A DNA stretch of 64,000 nucleotides from Chitinophagaceae bacterium 26-R-25 (GTDB lineage Bacteria > Bacteroidota > Bacteroidia > Chitinophagales > Chitinophagaceae), in the NCBI GenBank assembly GCA_029906195.1, contig JARWSJ010000002.1, positions 310,001 through 374,000 on the forward strand, read 5' to 3'. Below are positions 26,532-35,181 of this stretch, one piece after another (within the stretch, counting starts at the first letter, position 1; the number at the start of each line of letters is the position of its first letter). The notes below the pieces were generated by a model that was given only the letters and a program-made list of their open reading frames with translations, did no database searches and was not told where the DNA came from. Both the position numbers and the translations under genes were made by a program.

Positions 26532-26548
26532 TAATTAAGAATTAATAG
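26521..26548. repeat. AATTAATAATTAAG word arm at the M20 gene end
   Basis: A run of AATTAATAATTAATAATTAA covers the stop codon of the amidohydrolase gene. No close complementary arm follows; a matching opposite-sense run (TTCCTAATTCTTAATTCTTA) lies at about 27620-27648 beyond the HD-domain gene. Confidence 0.6.
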
Positions 26549-26572
26549 TGTGCTTCGCTAAGATATTGAGAG

Positions 26573-26638
26573 GGCTTCGATAGGGTCAGATCTGGCATCC
26601 TAATTTCGATGTCAGGGTCATCCTATCGAAGCCTTTTT
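26573..26638 (+). terminator. Terminator-like hairpin after the M20 gene
   Basis: GGCTTCGATAGG at 26573-26584 pairs with 26622-26633, with additional partial pairing inside, followed by TTTTT. It ends the deoC-SPOR-M20 transcript. Confidence 0.7.
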
Positions 26639-26687
26639 AAACATAAGCGATAGTAGCAGAATTAAAACAATAGTCGACTCCCAACAT

Positions 26688-26767
26688 CAGTTATTCAGTT
26701 ACTCAGTTATTCAGTCATTGCCCTGGGGCCTAACAACTCTCAACTTTCAACTCTCAATTCTCAACTA
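26688..26767. repeat. Two single word arms before the HD-domain gene
   Basis: A TCAGTTATTCAGTTACTCAG arm (about 26688-26716) is followed by a run of CAACTCTCAACTTTCAACTC (about 26728-26767). Neither has a clear partner nearby. The second ends two bases before the ATG of the HD-domain gene. Confidence 0.65.
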
Positions 26768-26769
26768 CC

Positions 26770-27429
26770 ATGAACCTCCAACACTGGGAAAACGCCTTCA
26801 TCAACTACTTGCATGAACACTATAAAAGTGATGATGCTGCGCATGACCTCAAACATTTCAACCGTGTTTGGAAAACGAGTCAGTACATCAACAATGCAGA
26901 AGGCAACGTTGCCGATTCACTTGTATTGCTGGCTGGCAGCTATTTTCATGACTATGTAACGGTTCCTAAAAACAGTCCCGATAGAAGCAAAGCCTCAAAG
27001 TTTAGCGCTGATAAAGCGGTTGAGATATTGCAAAATGATTTTCCCGATTTTCCCAAAGAGAAATTACAGGACGTGGCCCATGCCATTCATGCTCATAGTT
27101 TTTCAGCAGGCATACCTCCCCAAACAATGGAGGCAAAGATCTTGCAGGATGCCGACCGAATGGAAGCCCTGGGAGCCATCGGGCTAGCTCGTGTATTTTA
27201 CACAGCCGGTTTATTCAAATCAAATCTCTTTCATGCCGACGATCCTTTTGGCAATGACAGAACCTTAAACGATAGCCAGTTTGCGCTCGATCATTTTACG
27301 CTCAAACTTTTCAAATTGCCTGCATTGATGAACACCGCTACCGGCAAGCAATTGGCAGAAAGCAATGTGGGATATCTTAAAGCGTTTGTTGCGAAACTGA
27401 AAGCTGAAATGAATGGTGTTTTTGATTAA
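26770..27429 (+). CDS. HD-domain phosphohydrolase
   Basis: A 219-residue protein of the HD superfamily. The metal ligands are at H25 (AHDLKH), the HD pair H60-D61 in YFHDY, and a C-terminal aspartate in QDADRMEALGAIGLAR. The arrangement resembles the YedJ/YpgQ type of small HD hydrolases. Substrate is unknown; related enzymes hydrolyse nucleotides or phosphate esters. The gene is isolated by repeats on both sides. Confidence 0.85.
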   Translation: MNLQHWENAFINYLHEHYKSDDAAHDLKHFNRVWKTSQYINNAEGNVADSLVLLAGSYFHDYVTVPKNSPDRSKASKFSADKAVEILQNDFPDFPKEKLQDVAHAIHAHSFSAGIPPQTMEAKILQDADRMEALGAIGLARVFYTAGLFKSNLFHADDPFGNDRTLNDSQFALDHFTLKLFKLPALMNTATGKQLAESNVGYLKAFVAKLKAEMNGVFD

Positions 27430-27436
27430 GAAATTT

Positions 27437-27554
27437 AGGCTGTTTGAAAAATAAAAAGAATGTTACTTGTCATCCCGACGAAGGAGGGATCTGAGTCCTG
27501 CACCAGCAGCAATGTTGCGCAAGACGCAGATCCCTCCTTCGTCGGGATGACAAG
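27437..27554. repeat. Dispersed palindromic element with GTCATCCCGACGAAGG arms (copy 1)
   Basis: Perfect 28-base arms (27466-27493 and 27527-27554) read CTTGTCATCCCGACGAAGGA outward to GGGATCTG. The flank (GCTGTTTGAAAAATA) also matches the reverse complement of the flank of copy 2 at 34558-34653, so the unit is about 110 bases and occurs in both orientations. Confidence 0.88.
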
Positions 27555-27688
27555 CTGTCTTTCTTTACTGATTATTTGCACCATGCAAATTGAATGGGTG
27601 CTTAGCGGCAACCAAAATCTTAATTCCTAATTCTTAATTCTTAATTGTTTGCGTATTTTAGATCAACACAAGTCATCAAATCTTAAAC

Positions 27689-29806
27689 ATGGAAAAAAAA
27701 CAATTGCTACTTGCCGCAATGGTTATGATTATGACAGAAACATTTGCGCAAGCCCCTTATCCTCCAACAAGAAAAGCAGATCAGACAGATAATTACTTTG
27801 GCACTAAAGTTTCGGACCCCTATCGCTGGCTGGAAGACGACAACAGTGAGGAAACAAAAGATTGGGTAAAAAAACAAAATGACGTTACCAACACCTATCT
27901 CGCAAAAATTCCATTCAGAGCAGATGTAAAGAAGCGCCTGGAAGAATTATGGAACTATCCCAAATATGGTTCTCCCTTTAAAAAAGGCAAATACTATTAC
28001 TACTATAAAAATGATGGTTTGCAAAACCAGAGTGTTTTGTACAGGCAAAACGCGATCGACGCAGCACCGGAGGTTTTCTTAGATCCAAATAAATTATCAG
28101 CGGATGGCACTGCAGCCCTTGCTTACATTGAATTCTCCAAGAATGGTAAGTACGCGGTATATGCCATTGCACAGTCTGGCAGCGATTGGCAGATTGGCTA
28201 TGTGATGAATGCGGAAACAAAGCAACTCGTTAGCGACAAGATTGATTACATCAAGTTCGGCAGTTTTTCATGGAAAGGCGATGAAGGCTTTTATTACAGC
28301 CGTTATCCAAAGCCCGATGAAAAAAACATGCTGGTGCAGAAAAATGAATACCAGAAAGTTTATTACCACAAACTGGGAACGCCGCAAAGCAGTGACGTAT
28401 TGATTTGGGAAGACAAGCAGCATCCGTTGCGGTATTGTCGTGCCGACATTTCTGAAGATCAAAGCTTTCTTTTTATAAACGTAACGGAAGGAACAAGTGG
28501 CGGAGAAATATTGTACAAAAACCTTAAAGACACGAAACAAAAAGATTTTAAAGTCCTCGTGCCGGGATTCACAACGGAACCGGCTGTTATAGACAATTAT
28601 GGTGATAAGGTTTTATTAAGAACGAATGAAGGCGCACCAAACTTTAAAGTGGTGCTGATAGATCCTAAAAATCCAGCAAAAGAAAACTGGAAAACAATCA
28701 TTCCTGAGCAAAAGGATGCATTGCAGGGCGTTGCCACGGCAGGTGGATTTCTTTTCACCAGTTATTTAAAAGATGCCTCCACCAAAGTGTTTCAATATAC
28801 CTACGAAGGAAAACTTATCAGAGAGATTGGGCTGCCGGGAATTGGCTATGCATCAGGGTTTGGCACCGACAAGCAGTATAAAGAGTTGTTCTATACATAT
28901 ACCTCTTTTACCTATCCGCCCACTATTTTTCACTATGACATTGCATCAGGCTTATCAACTGTTTTCCGCAAATCAGAAGTGAAATTTAATGTAGACGAGT
29001 ACGAAACAAAACAGGTATTTGTAACGTCAAAAGATGGCGCAAAAGTGCCAATGTTCCTAACCTATAAAAAAGGCATTAAGCTGGATGGAAATAATCCGGT
29101 GTTGCTGTATGGTTATGGCGGATTTAACATCGCACTCACACCGGCATTCAGCATATCCAATATGTTCTTTGTTGAACAAGGCGGCATTTATGCGCAAGTG
29201 AGTTTGCGTGGTGGAAATGAATATGGCGAAAGCTGGCACCAGTCAGGAATGTTGTTGAATAAACAAAATGTGTTCAATGATATGATCGCTTCCGCAGAAT
29301 GGCTGATAGCAAATAAATACTCCAATAAAAATAAACTGGCTGTTCGCGGCGGCAGCAATGGTGGTTTGCTCGTAGGTGCAGTGATGACACAGCGCCCCGA
29401 TCTTTTTAAAGTTGCCATTCCGCAAGTAGGCGTGATGGATATGCTACGTTATCAGCGGTTTACTGTTGGCTGGGGCTGGGCCGTAGAATATGGCAATGCC
29501 GAAAAGAGTGAAGCTGATTTTAAGAACCTGTATAGTTTTTCGCCCTTACACAATTTGAAAAAAGGTACCTGCTATCCCGCGACATTGGTAACAACAGCGG
29601 ATCACGACGATAGAGTAGTGCCGGCGCATTCATTCAAATTTGCCGCAACATTGCAGGAGTGCCAAAGCTGCGACAACCCGGCATTGATACGCATCGACAG
29701 CAAAGCGGGTCACGGTGCTGGCAAACCCACCAGCAAACAAATCGACGAAGCAACCGACATATGGAGCTTTGTGATGTATAATTTGGGAATGGAATTTAGG
29801 AGGTAG
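27689..29806 (+). CDS. Prolyl oligopeptidase, S9A family, exported
   Basis: A 705-residue serine peptidase cutting after proline in short peptides. A signal peptide ends near ETFAQ, unlike the cytoplasmic animal enzyme, so it should act outside the cytoplasm. The N terminus (YPPTRKADQTDNYFG, DPYRWLEDDNS) and propeller match prolyl oligopeptidase. The catalytic residues are S556 in GGSNGG, D640 in HDDRVVP and H675 in AGHGAGKP; R642, the residue that contacts the substrate, is conserved too. Length equals that of the family. With the DPP-IV at 0.7-2.8 kb this gives two proline-specific S9 peptidases in the window. Confidence 0.95.
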   Translation: MEKKQLLLAAMVMIMTETFAQAPYPPTRKADQTDNYFGTKVSDPYRWLEDDNSEETKDWVKKQNDVTNTYLAKIPFRADVKKRLEELWNYPKYGSPFKKGKYYYYYKNDGLQNQSVLYRQNAIDAAPEVFLDPNKLSADGTAALAYIEFSKNGKYAVYAIAQSGSDWQIGYVMNAETKQLVSDKIDYIKFGSFSWKGDEGFYYSRYPKPDEKNMLVQKNEYQKVYYHKLGTPQSSDVLIWEDKQHPLRYCRADISEDQSFLFINVTEGTSGGEILYKNLKDTKQKDFKVLVPGFTTEPAVIDNYGDKVLLRTNEGAPNFKVVLIDPKNPAKENWKTIIPEQKDALQGVATAGGFLFTSYLKDASTKVFQYTYEGKLIREIGLPGIGYASGFGTDKQYKELFYTYTSFTYPPTIFHYDIASGLSTVFRKSEVKFNVDEYETKQVFVTSKDGAKVPMFLTYKKGIKLDGNNPVLLYGYGGFNIALTPAFSISNMFFVEQGGIYAQVSLRGGNEYGESWHQSGMLLNKQNVFNDMIASAEWLIANKYSNKNKLAVRGGSNGGLLVGAVMTQRPDLFKVAIPQVGVMDMLRYQRFTVGWGWAVEYGNAEKSEADFKNLYSFSPLHNLKKGTCYPATLVTTADHDDRVVPAHSFKFAATLQECQSCDNPALIRIDSKAGHGAGKPTSKQIDEATDIWSFVMYNLGMEFRR

Positions 29807-29808
29807 TG

Positions 29809-29890
29809 GAGAGTTGAGAGTTGAGAGTTGAGAGTTAAAAGTGTTGGCGGCAAATAAAGAACTCTCAACTCTCCATTCTCAACTCTCAAC
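29809..29890. repeat. Inverted repeat, TTGAGAG word family
   Basis: The left arm is four TTGAGAG words (29809-29837); the right arm is CTCTCAACTCTCCATTCTCA and CTCTCAAC (29860-29890). It starts three bases after the prolyl oligopeptidase stop. Confidence 0.85.
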
Positions 29891-29961
29891 TAAATTGACT
29901 TCTTAGTGAAACTTCTCTATCTTGTTTTTTTAACTGTTTGTAAATCCTAAAAACACACCAA

Positions 29962-30495
29962 ATGAAAAAGGTATTAAAGTACATCCTGCTGTTTGTGGTT
30001 GCAGTTATTGCAATCGTCTTAATTGCTGGAATTTTTATCTCTCGCGATTTTCATTTTGAAACAAGCATAGTGATAAATGCACCTAAAGAAAAGGTTTGGC
30101 AAAACGTGGGAACACTTGCGGGAATGGATAAGTGGAACCCATGGAATGAACGCGATCCGAATATGCAGAAAAGCATCCAGGGGCAGGATGGAACTGTTGG
30201 CGCCGTTTCCACATGGAAAGGAAACAAACAAGTGGGGAGCGGTAGCCAGACGATCAAGAAAGTAGATGCACCAAATAGCATTGAAACAGATCTTCATTTT
30301 ATAGAACCATTCGACAGCCGCGCTGTTGCCTACGTAAATCTCACCGACGAGCAAGGCGGTACAAAGGTGGTTTGGGGCTTCGATAGCCGCTTCCCTTATC
30401 CATTCAATGTATTGTCAAAATTCATGAACATGAAAGAAGGACTCGGCAAAGACTTTAACGGAGGCTTGGCGAAACTGAAAAAAATAAGCGAATAA
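29962..30495 (+). CDS. SRPBCC (START-like) protein with N-terminal membrane anchor
   Basis: A 177-residue protein with one N-terminal hydrophobic helix (residues 4-26) and a START/Bet v1-like ligand-binding domain, recognised by SIVINAPKEKVWQNV, MDKWNPWNERDPNM and a C-terminal helix after FPYPFNVLSKFMN. Such 'polyketide cyclase/dehydrase' proteins bind hydrophobic ligands in a central cavity; no enzymatic role should be assumed. It is flanked by palindromes and shows no operon partner. Confidence 0.85.
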   Translation: MKKVLKYILLFVVAVIAIVLIAGIFISRDFHFETSIVINAPKEKVWQNVGTLAGMDKWNPWNERDPNMQKSIQGQDGTVGAVSTWKGNKQVGSGSQTIKKVDAPNSIETDLHFIEPFDSRAVAYVNLTDEQGGTKVVWGFDSRFPYPFNVLSKFMNMKEGLGKDFNGGLAKLKKISE

Positions 30496-30499
30496 GATA

Positions 30500-30597
30500 A
30501 GTTGTTAGTTGATAGTTATTAGTTGTTAGGAGTGTTTGCATTATCTGTCACTGCCTGCAACTAATAACTAACAACTAACTACTATCAACTAACAACT
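30500..30597. repeat. Inverted repeat, TAGTTGTTAG word family (copy 2)
   Basis: The left arm is GTTGTTAGTTGATAGTTATT-like and the right arm CTAATAACTAACAACTAACT-like. It ends five bases before the ATG of the ABC ATPase gene. Confidence 0.85.
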
Positions 30598-30602
30598 CTA
30601 CA

Positions 30603-31775
30603 ATGCAACACACTCTCTATGAAAACCAACTGCAGGAAGTGCATGGACACTACAATGCAGGAGACTTTGACCTCGCACACAGGCGCTTGCTTGATTGTGT
30701 AATTGAAACGGCGGATATGCCGTTATTTGAAAAAGCACTCAGCTACTGCGAATGGCTCGACGCCAATGGTGAATCTTCAGGAAAAGATGCTATCCGTTCA
30801 AAGGCATTTGAACTGCTCGAAACACTACAGCATGCTGCCATTATGGATGGATGGCAGGAAAGCAACCAACTACTCACCGCCACAGACATTTCAAAAAAAT
30901 ATTCCAAAGGAAATTTTTCCCTCAACAATATAAGTGTCTCCTTGAGCAAAGGAGAGATCATAGGATTGGTTGGTGAAAATGGAAATGGTAAAACAACATT
31001 GATGCGTTTGCTCAATGGCGAGTTGAAATCCGAACAAGGCAAACTCGATTATCATTTTGCAAAAAATGATTCATTGTACGAACTGCGTTCAAAGTTGTTG
31101 TACGTGCCTCAGCGCATACCACGCTGGTGGGGAAGTTTAATGGAGAATTTGCAGTTCACACTGGCGCAACACGGTGTTAAAGACAAAAACAATTTGCTGT
31201 GGGCCGAAATAATGGTGGCAAGACTCGGCCTGCGTCCATACAAAAACTTAAGCTGGAATCGCCTGTCTTCCGGCTACAGGACAAGATTTGAACTTGCTAA
31301 AACTTTACTCCGCAATCCGCAAATATTGTTGCTGGATGAGCCATTGGCAAACCTTGACATCAATGCACAGCAAACTATTTTGCAGGATCTGAAATTTTTG
31401 TCAGGATCTATCTCCCGTCCATTTGGAATGATGATCAGTTCGCAGCACATTTACGAAGTAGAGAAAGTTTCCAATAGTATTATTTTTCTAAAAAATGGCC
31501 ATGCCCAGTATCAGCAACAATTGTCCTCAGTAAGCGAAGACGCGCCAAAACAACTGGCATTGGAAATGGAAGCCAACGCCGATAGAAATGTTATTGCCAC
31601 TGCGTTTGCAGAACTTGCAGTCGAAAAGATCCAATACAATGGAAATGTTTTCATCATTTATTTCCAGGCTGGCACCTCAATGCAGCAAGTTTTAAGTGCG
31701 CTTGCAAATAACAGCGTGGAGGTAATCTATCTAAGGGACATTTCAAATTCATCACGCCGCTTCTTTGCGAACTAA
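30603..31775 (+). CDS. ABC transporter ATPase with helical N-terminal extension
   Basis: A 390-residue ATPase. Residues 1-90 are a predicted helical, TPR-like extension (DFDLAHRRLLDCVIETADM) not found in ordinary ABC ATPases. The nucleotide-binding domain has Walker A at 124-132 (GENGNGKTT), Q-loop in YVPQ, a non-canonical signature LSSGYRTRFELAK instead of LSGGQ, Walker B ILLLDEPLANLD and an H-loop histidine in SSQH. A C-terminal domain of about 90 residues follows. The next gene, 12 bases on, encodes a multi-pass membrane protein and is the obvious partner. Substrate and direction are unknown; export or regulation of a membrane process is plausible. Confidence 0.85.
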   Translation: MQHTLYENQLQEVHGHYNAGDFDLAHRRLLDCVIETADMPLFEKALSYCEWLDANGESSGKDAIRSKAFELLETLQHAAIMDGWQESNQLLTATDISKKYSKGNFSLNNISVSLSKGEIIGLVGENGNGKTTLMRLLNGELKSEQGKLDYHFAKNDSLYELRSKLLYVPQRIPRWWGSLMENLQFTLAQHGVKDKNNLLWAEIMVARLGLRPYKNLSWNRLSSGYRTRFELAKTLLRNPQILLLDEPLANLDINAQQTILQDLKFLSGSISRPFGMMISSQHIYEVEKVSNSIIFLKNGHAQYQQQLSSVSEDAPKQLALEMEANADRNVIATAFAELAVEKIQYNGNVFIIYFQAGTSMQQVLSALANNSVEVIYLRDISNSSRRFFAN

Positions 31776-31787
31776 TTAACCCCAACC

Positions 31788-33191
31788 ATGAAAAAATTCA
31801 ATAACTGGATGCTCACCAATCATCCGCTCATATGGAACACAAGGTTTCATATCATGTTGCCCTTGGTGATTTTACTTAATATTATTTTTTTCTTCTGGGG
31901 GTATTGCCAGAAGATCAGCTTTAAGAATATTAATTACTGGCACTATCACTACAACGGAATAATAAACGGAATGGCAATATTAATTGCTTTTGTGATCGTA
32001 GTGTTTTGGCTGATTTTTTATCTGAGGCAAAATCCCTTTAAGACCTTGCTTCCTCTTTCCAGATTTTATTTGCTCAAAGAATTTATTCTTATCCTGATAA
32101 TTATTCTCGGACTTGCTTCTCCAATGTTGGTTGCTCATGAAGGGGTTAATTGTAAGATAAATAGGGTGGGCAAGCCTGTAAACATAGAAAGGGAAAAACG
32201 TATAGTGCGTTTGGCTGAACATTTTCTTCCCTTTAACCTAAATGAGTTTTCTCCACAGCAAGTGTATCTCAAAGAAGATAAAAGTGATACTCCTAAAATA
32301 GCACCCGGAATGGTGCCGGGGCTAAGTTATTTGAACTATAGGCAAACGGTCTATTTTGGAGATGAAGACAATGGCAAATACGTTGCAGACAGCTTGCTAA
32401 ATATCAGGGCCATAAGTTGGCTAAAAAACCACAGAAAGGATTCAATTATTACCTACATCGATAAGTATCTTCAGTTGAACAAAAAGTATGGCGGAGAATA
32501 TAAGTTCAGCTCTACGACACACGTGAATGCTATCTTCTCCACTGATGATTTTCTTGTAACTGCAGAAATACCTGAATATAAATTCTATAACGACAGCATA
32601 CCCAACAGAGTTTACATAGTTAACCGTAACGCGGCTACAAGCGCTATCAATACTATTCTCGACGCGAAAACTGGCCTCAAGTGGGAAGAATATCTTATGT
32701 TGGTCATGTGGGTCATTTGTATATCCTGGGTATTGTTTTCTTTTAGAATAACGCCAATAAGAACATGGTTCTCCGCTATTATTGTTGCAGGACTATTGAC
32801 AGTTGCAACGGCCGTATTGTATGTAGTATCAAATGTCGAAATCGTATTGACTGCAACACCGGTTTTTTTGGCATTAACCAGTTTTTGTATATGCATTGTG
32901 CTTATTTATAAAAAGCAGAAGAAGTTTCTTGCAGGCATTACTTACTTGCAGGCGTTGTTTGTTTTACCATTTTTTGTCATGGCCATTTATGGTGCACTGT
33001 CTCAGTACACGAGATACTCTTATTATGAGGAGGTCGTTTATCCCAGCAACTCTTTTACTCGTCAACTGCATGAGTGGCTGCAGGCCAACTCTAATAATTT
33101 TCTTATAGCAAATTGCATTTTTGCTTTACTGATGATGCTCTTCGTAATGATACCACTGATTAAAAAATGGAGAGCGAACCCGGAAGAGTAG
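31788..33191 (+). CDS. Multi-pass membrane protein, probable partner of the ABC ATPase
   Basis: A 467-residue membrane protein of no recognised family. Hydrophobic segments are at about 24-41, 60-80 and 93-115, then a long hydrophilic domain (about 116-304), then segments at about 305-323, 330-350, 355-375, 385-405 and 440-460. This three-plus-five topology around a large presumably extracytoplasmic domain recalls ABC-2-type or lipoprotein-release permeases, but no permease motif is visible. The tight spacing after the ATPase gene is the main evidence that it is the membrane half of that system. Confidence 0.65.
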   Translation: MKKFNNWMLTNHPLIWNTRFHIMLPLVILLNIIFFFWGYCQKISFKNINYWHYHYNGIINGMAILIAFVIVVFWLIFYLRQNPFKTLLPLSRFYLLKEFILILIIILGLASPMLVAHEGVNCKINRVGKPVNIEREKRIVRLAEHFLPFNLNEFSPQQVYLKEDKSDTPKIAPGMVPGLSYLNYRQTVYFGDEDNGKYVADSLLNIRAISWLKNHRKDSIITYIDKYLQLNKKYGGEYKFSSTTHVNAIFSTDDFLVTAEIPEYKFYNDSIPNRVYIVNRNAATSAINTILDAKTGLKWEEYLMLVMWVICISWVLFSFRITPIRTWFSAIIVAGLLTVATAVLYVVSNVEIVLTATPVFLALTSFCICIVLIYKKQKKFLAGITYLQALFVLPFFVMAIYGALSQYTRYSYYEEVVYPSNSFTRQLHEWLQANSNNFLIANCIFALLMMLFVMIPLIKKWRANPEE

Positions 33192-33196
33192 TTTTT

Positions 33197-33325
33197 TAGT
33201 TGAAAGTTGAAAATTGAAAGTTGAAAATGATTGGTTGCCAGGAGTGCGTGTCATTCAGCGACTCCCAATCAAAAGCGCTTTCCAACAACTTTGAACTTTC
33301 AATTTTCAACTTTCAATTTTCAATT
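33197..33325. repeat. Inverted repeat, TTGAAAG/TTGAAAA word family (copy 3)
   Basis: The arms at 33198-33229 and 33290-33324 are runs of TTGAAAG/TTGAAAA words and their complements. It lies between the membrane-protein gene and the convergent metallo-beta-lactamase-fold gene, so it can serve both as terminator. Confidence 0.85.
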
Positions 33326-33327
33326 CC

Positions 33328-34122
33328 CTAAATATCTATCTCCACGGCTTTCCCCGGCTCCAGCTTAATCACTTTCTCCGCAATATGTGATTTCGCAAAA
33401 TGGTTCATGGCTTCCTGCGATTTTTCCTGGAAATGGTCCCAGCCCTCCCAGTGCGTAGGGATGAGGTGATCCACGTGCATCATTTCTGCCACTTCAATCG
33501 CTTCGTCAGCAGTGAAGGTGTAGTAAACATCGCCTGTGCTTGCAGGGATGCCTGCTTTGCCAACATTAAGAATCGCAGTGTTTACTAAAAATCGTTCAGC
33601 CACATCTCTCACACCTTCAAACAAAACTGTGTCGCCGGAAATGTATAGCACACCGTTTGTCTGTTCTTTCCATTCAATAATAAAGCCGATGACGTGGCCC
33701 ATTTTTGCACTAACTTCTTTTGTAGAAGCGTGCTGACACGGAGTAGCGGTGATGCTAAGTTCTTCCACGGTGTCCGCTTCTACTTCAAGCGATTCCCATT
33801 CCTCCAGCGAGTAAACATTGTCAAGTTGCAATTGCTCCTCCGCTTCTTTGGTAGAAATCACACCCGGGACAGTTTCAATAAAAGCTCTGCCTGCATCATC
33901 GAGATTGTCTTTGTGTTGGTGATGGCTTAATAACACAAGATCAATTGCACCAAGGTCCGCCGTTGACATTGCCGGAGAACCTGTTTTGTGCAAATAGGTC
34001 TTGCCATCTGCACGTAAATATTTTTTGCCCGCCTCATCAAAAGCAGGATCAGTAAGGATCTTGAAGCCATTAATATCTATAAGCAAACACGCGGTGTCGA
34101 TTTGTGTAATGGTAACTTTCAT
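33328..34122 (-). CDS. Metallo-beta-lactamase-fold hydrolase (UlaG-like)
   Basis: A 264-residue metal-dependent hydrolase of the UlaG/L-ascorbate lactonase-like branch. The motif SHHQHKDNLDD (about residues 65-75) replaces the classical HxHxDH with HxxHKDN, a variant seen in this branch; ATPCQHAS supplies the next histidine, ISGDTVLFEGV the bridging aspartate, and IPTHWEGWDHF the last histidine. The physiological substrate cannot be read from the sequence. It is transcribed alone on the minus strand. Confidence 0.85.
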   Translation of the reverse strand: MKVTITQIDTACLLIDINGFKILTDPAFDEAGKKYLRADGKTYLHKTGSPAMSTADLGAIDLVLLSHHQHKDNLDDAGRAFIETVPGVISTKEAEEQLQLDNVYSLEEWESLEVEADTVEELSITATPCQHASTKEVSAKMGHVIGFIIEWKEQTNGVLYISGDTVLFEGVRDVAERFLVNTAILNVGKAGIPASTGDVYYTFTADEAIEVAEMMHVDHLIPTHWEGWDHFQEKSQEAMNHFAKSHIAEKVIKLEPGKAVEIDI

Positions 34123-34136
34123 TTGAGAGCGTTTAT

Positions 34137-34235
34137 GTTTTAGGAATTAGAAAATAGGAATTAGGAATTAGAATCTGCGCATTCTGGTGCTCAAGCTGGG
34201 ATCTTTCTAGTTCCTAATTTCTAACTCCTAATTCC
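34137..34235. repeat. Inverted repeat, TAGGAATTAG word family
   Basis: The left arm at 34141-34172 is TAGGAATTAGAAAATAGGAA-like; the right arm at 34207-34235 is its complement with CCTAATTTCTAACTCCTAAT. It lies just upstream of the metallo-beta-lactamase-fold gene, within its expected promoter region. Confidence 0.8.
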
Positions 34236-34487
34236 TTCTTTAATAAATACGATCTGCTTCAAAATTATAACAATTCACCACACTGCTTGTTTTATTTGCC
34301 CTTACAAATGACAACCTTTGTATTGTTGATGAAGAGCAACATGTTTTCGTAGTAGTTTCATTGGTTACAGTTGGGTGTATTGTAATCAAAAATGAACAGC
34401 GGATTAGTGATGATTTCAACGTTATGTCCCGGCGAAGAGAAGGGAAGGTGGTAAGTGCCGGGATATCGTTGAGTCAACAATTGAGAA

Positions 34488-34710
34488 TTAAGAATTCAAT
34501 GTCGTTTAGTTAAGGATTTTTGAACGGAATGTTGGTTGTGATCCGTTAGAAAAGACCGCTTGTCATCCCGACGAAGGAGGGATCTGGGTGATTGTTAACG
34601 CATAGTGTGCGCTAGTGTTAGGCTCAGATCCCTCCTTCGTCGGGATGACAAGCGACATGCTCTTAATTTTTCAAACAGCTTAACTAAACGACATTGAATT
34701 AAGAATTCTT
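34488..34710. repeat. Nested palindromes containing GTCATCCCGACGAAGG element (copy 2)
   Basis: The outer 22-base arms (34493-34514 and 34679-34700) are perfect complements, reading AATTCAATGTCGTTTAGTTA and onward. Inside them are perfect 29-base arms (34558-34586 and 34625-34653) shared with the element at 27437. This accounts for much of the 655-base gap between the metallo-beta-lactamase-fold and TfoX-like genes; no coding sequence is visible there. Confidence 0.88.
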
Positions 34711-34778
34711 CAAGTGAAACCTGTTTCACAGCAGGCAACCCAATTCTTAATTCTTAATTGTTAATTCCTACTTGTATT

Positions 34779-35126
34779 TCATTTCTTCTTCTTTTCTTTC
34801 GAGGACTTCGCGAATTTGTTAAACGCCAGGCAGAGATTGATCCAGTGGTCAAATTGTTTTTTCGTCTTCATCGCTTCTTCGCTTACAAACACATAGCCTT
34901 TCGCAACGCGGTCACCCATTACCATTTCCCGCACGCCGTTGTGTTCAAGCGCTGCATCCACTTCATCAGGGCCAATACGGCAAAGCATTTCTTCTTTATT
35001 TACGCCAATGCACATTTTATCATCTATCATAAAACAGATGCCACCAAACATTTTCTTTTCTTCCAGCGTCTTCTGATCAGCTAGTGCTTCTCTTACGCGA
35101 GCAAGTAGTTTTTCGTTGTAGGTCAT
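34779..35126 (-). CDS. TfoX N-terminal domain protein
   Basis: A 115-residue protein matching the TfoX-N domain: RVREAL, KKMFGGICFMIDDKMCIGV and an alternating basic/acidic middle, then a lysine-rich tail (KSSKEKKKK). TfoX proper activates competence genes in gamma-proteobacteria, but the isolated N-domain form is widespread and uncharacterised, so no competence role should be assumed. The start at 35126 (MTYNEKLL) is chosen because the longer open frame begins inside a CACTAAG palindrome. Confidence 0.85.
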   Translation of the reverse strand: MTYNEKLLARVREALADQKTLEEKKMFGGICFMIDDKMCIGVNKEEMLCRIGPDEVDAALEHNGVREMVMGDRVAKGYVFVSEEAMKTKKQFDHWINLCLAFNKFAKSSKEKKKK

Positions 35127-35181
35127 GTGGTCTGCATTTACATTATTAAATCTACCGGCTGTCTTTTTTGTCTTTTCTATT

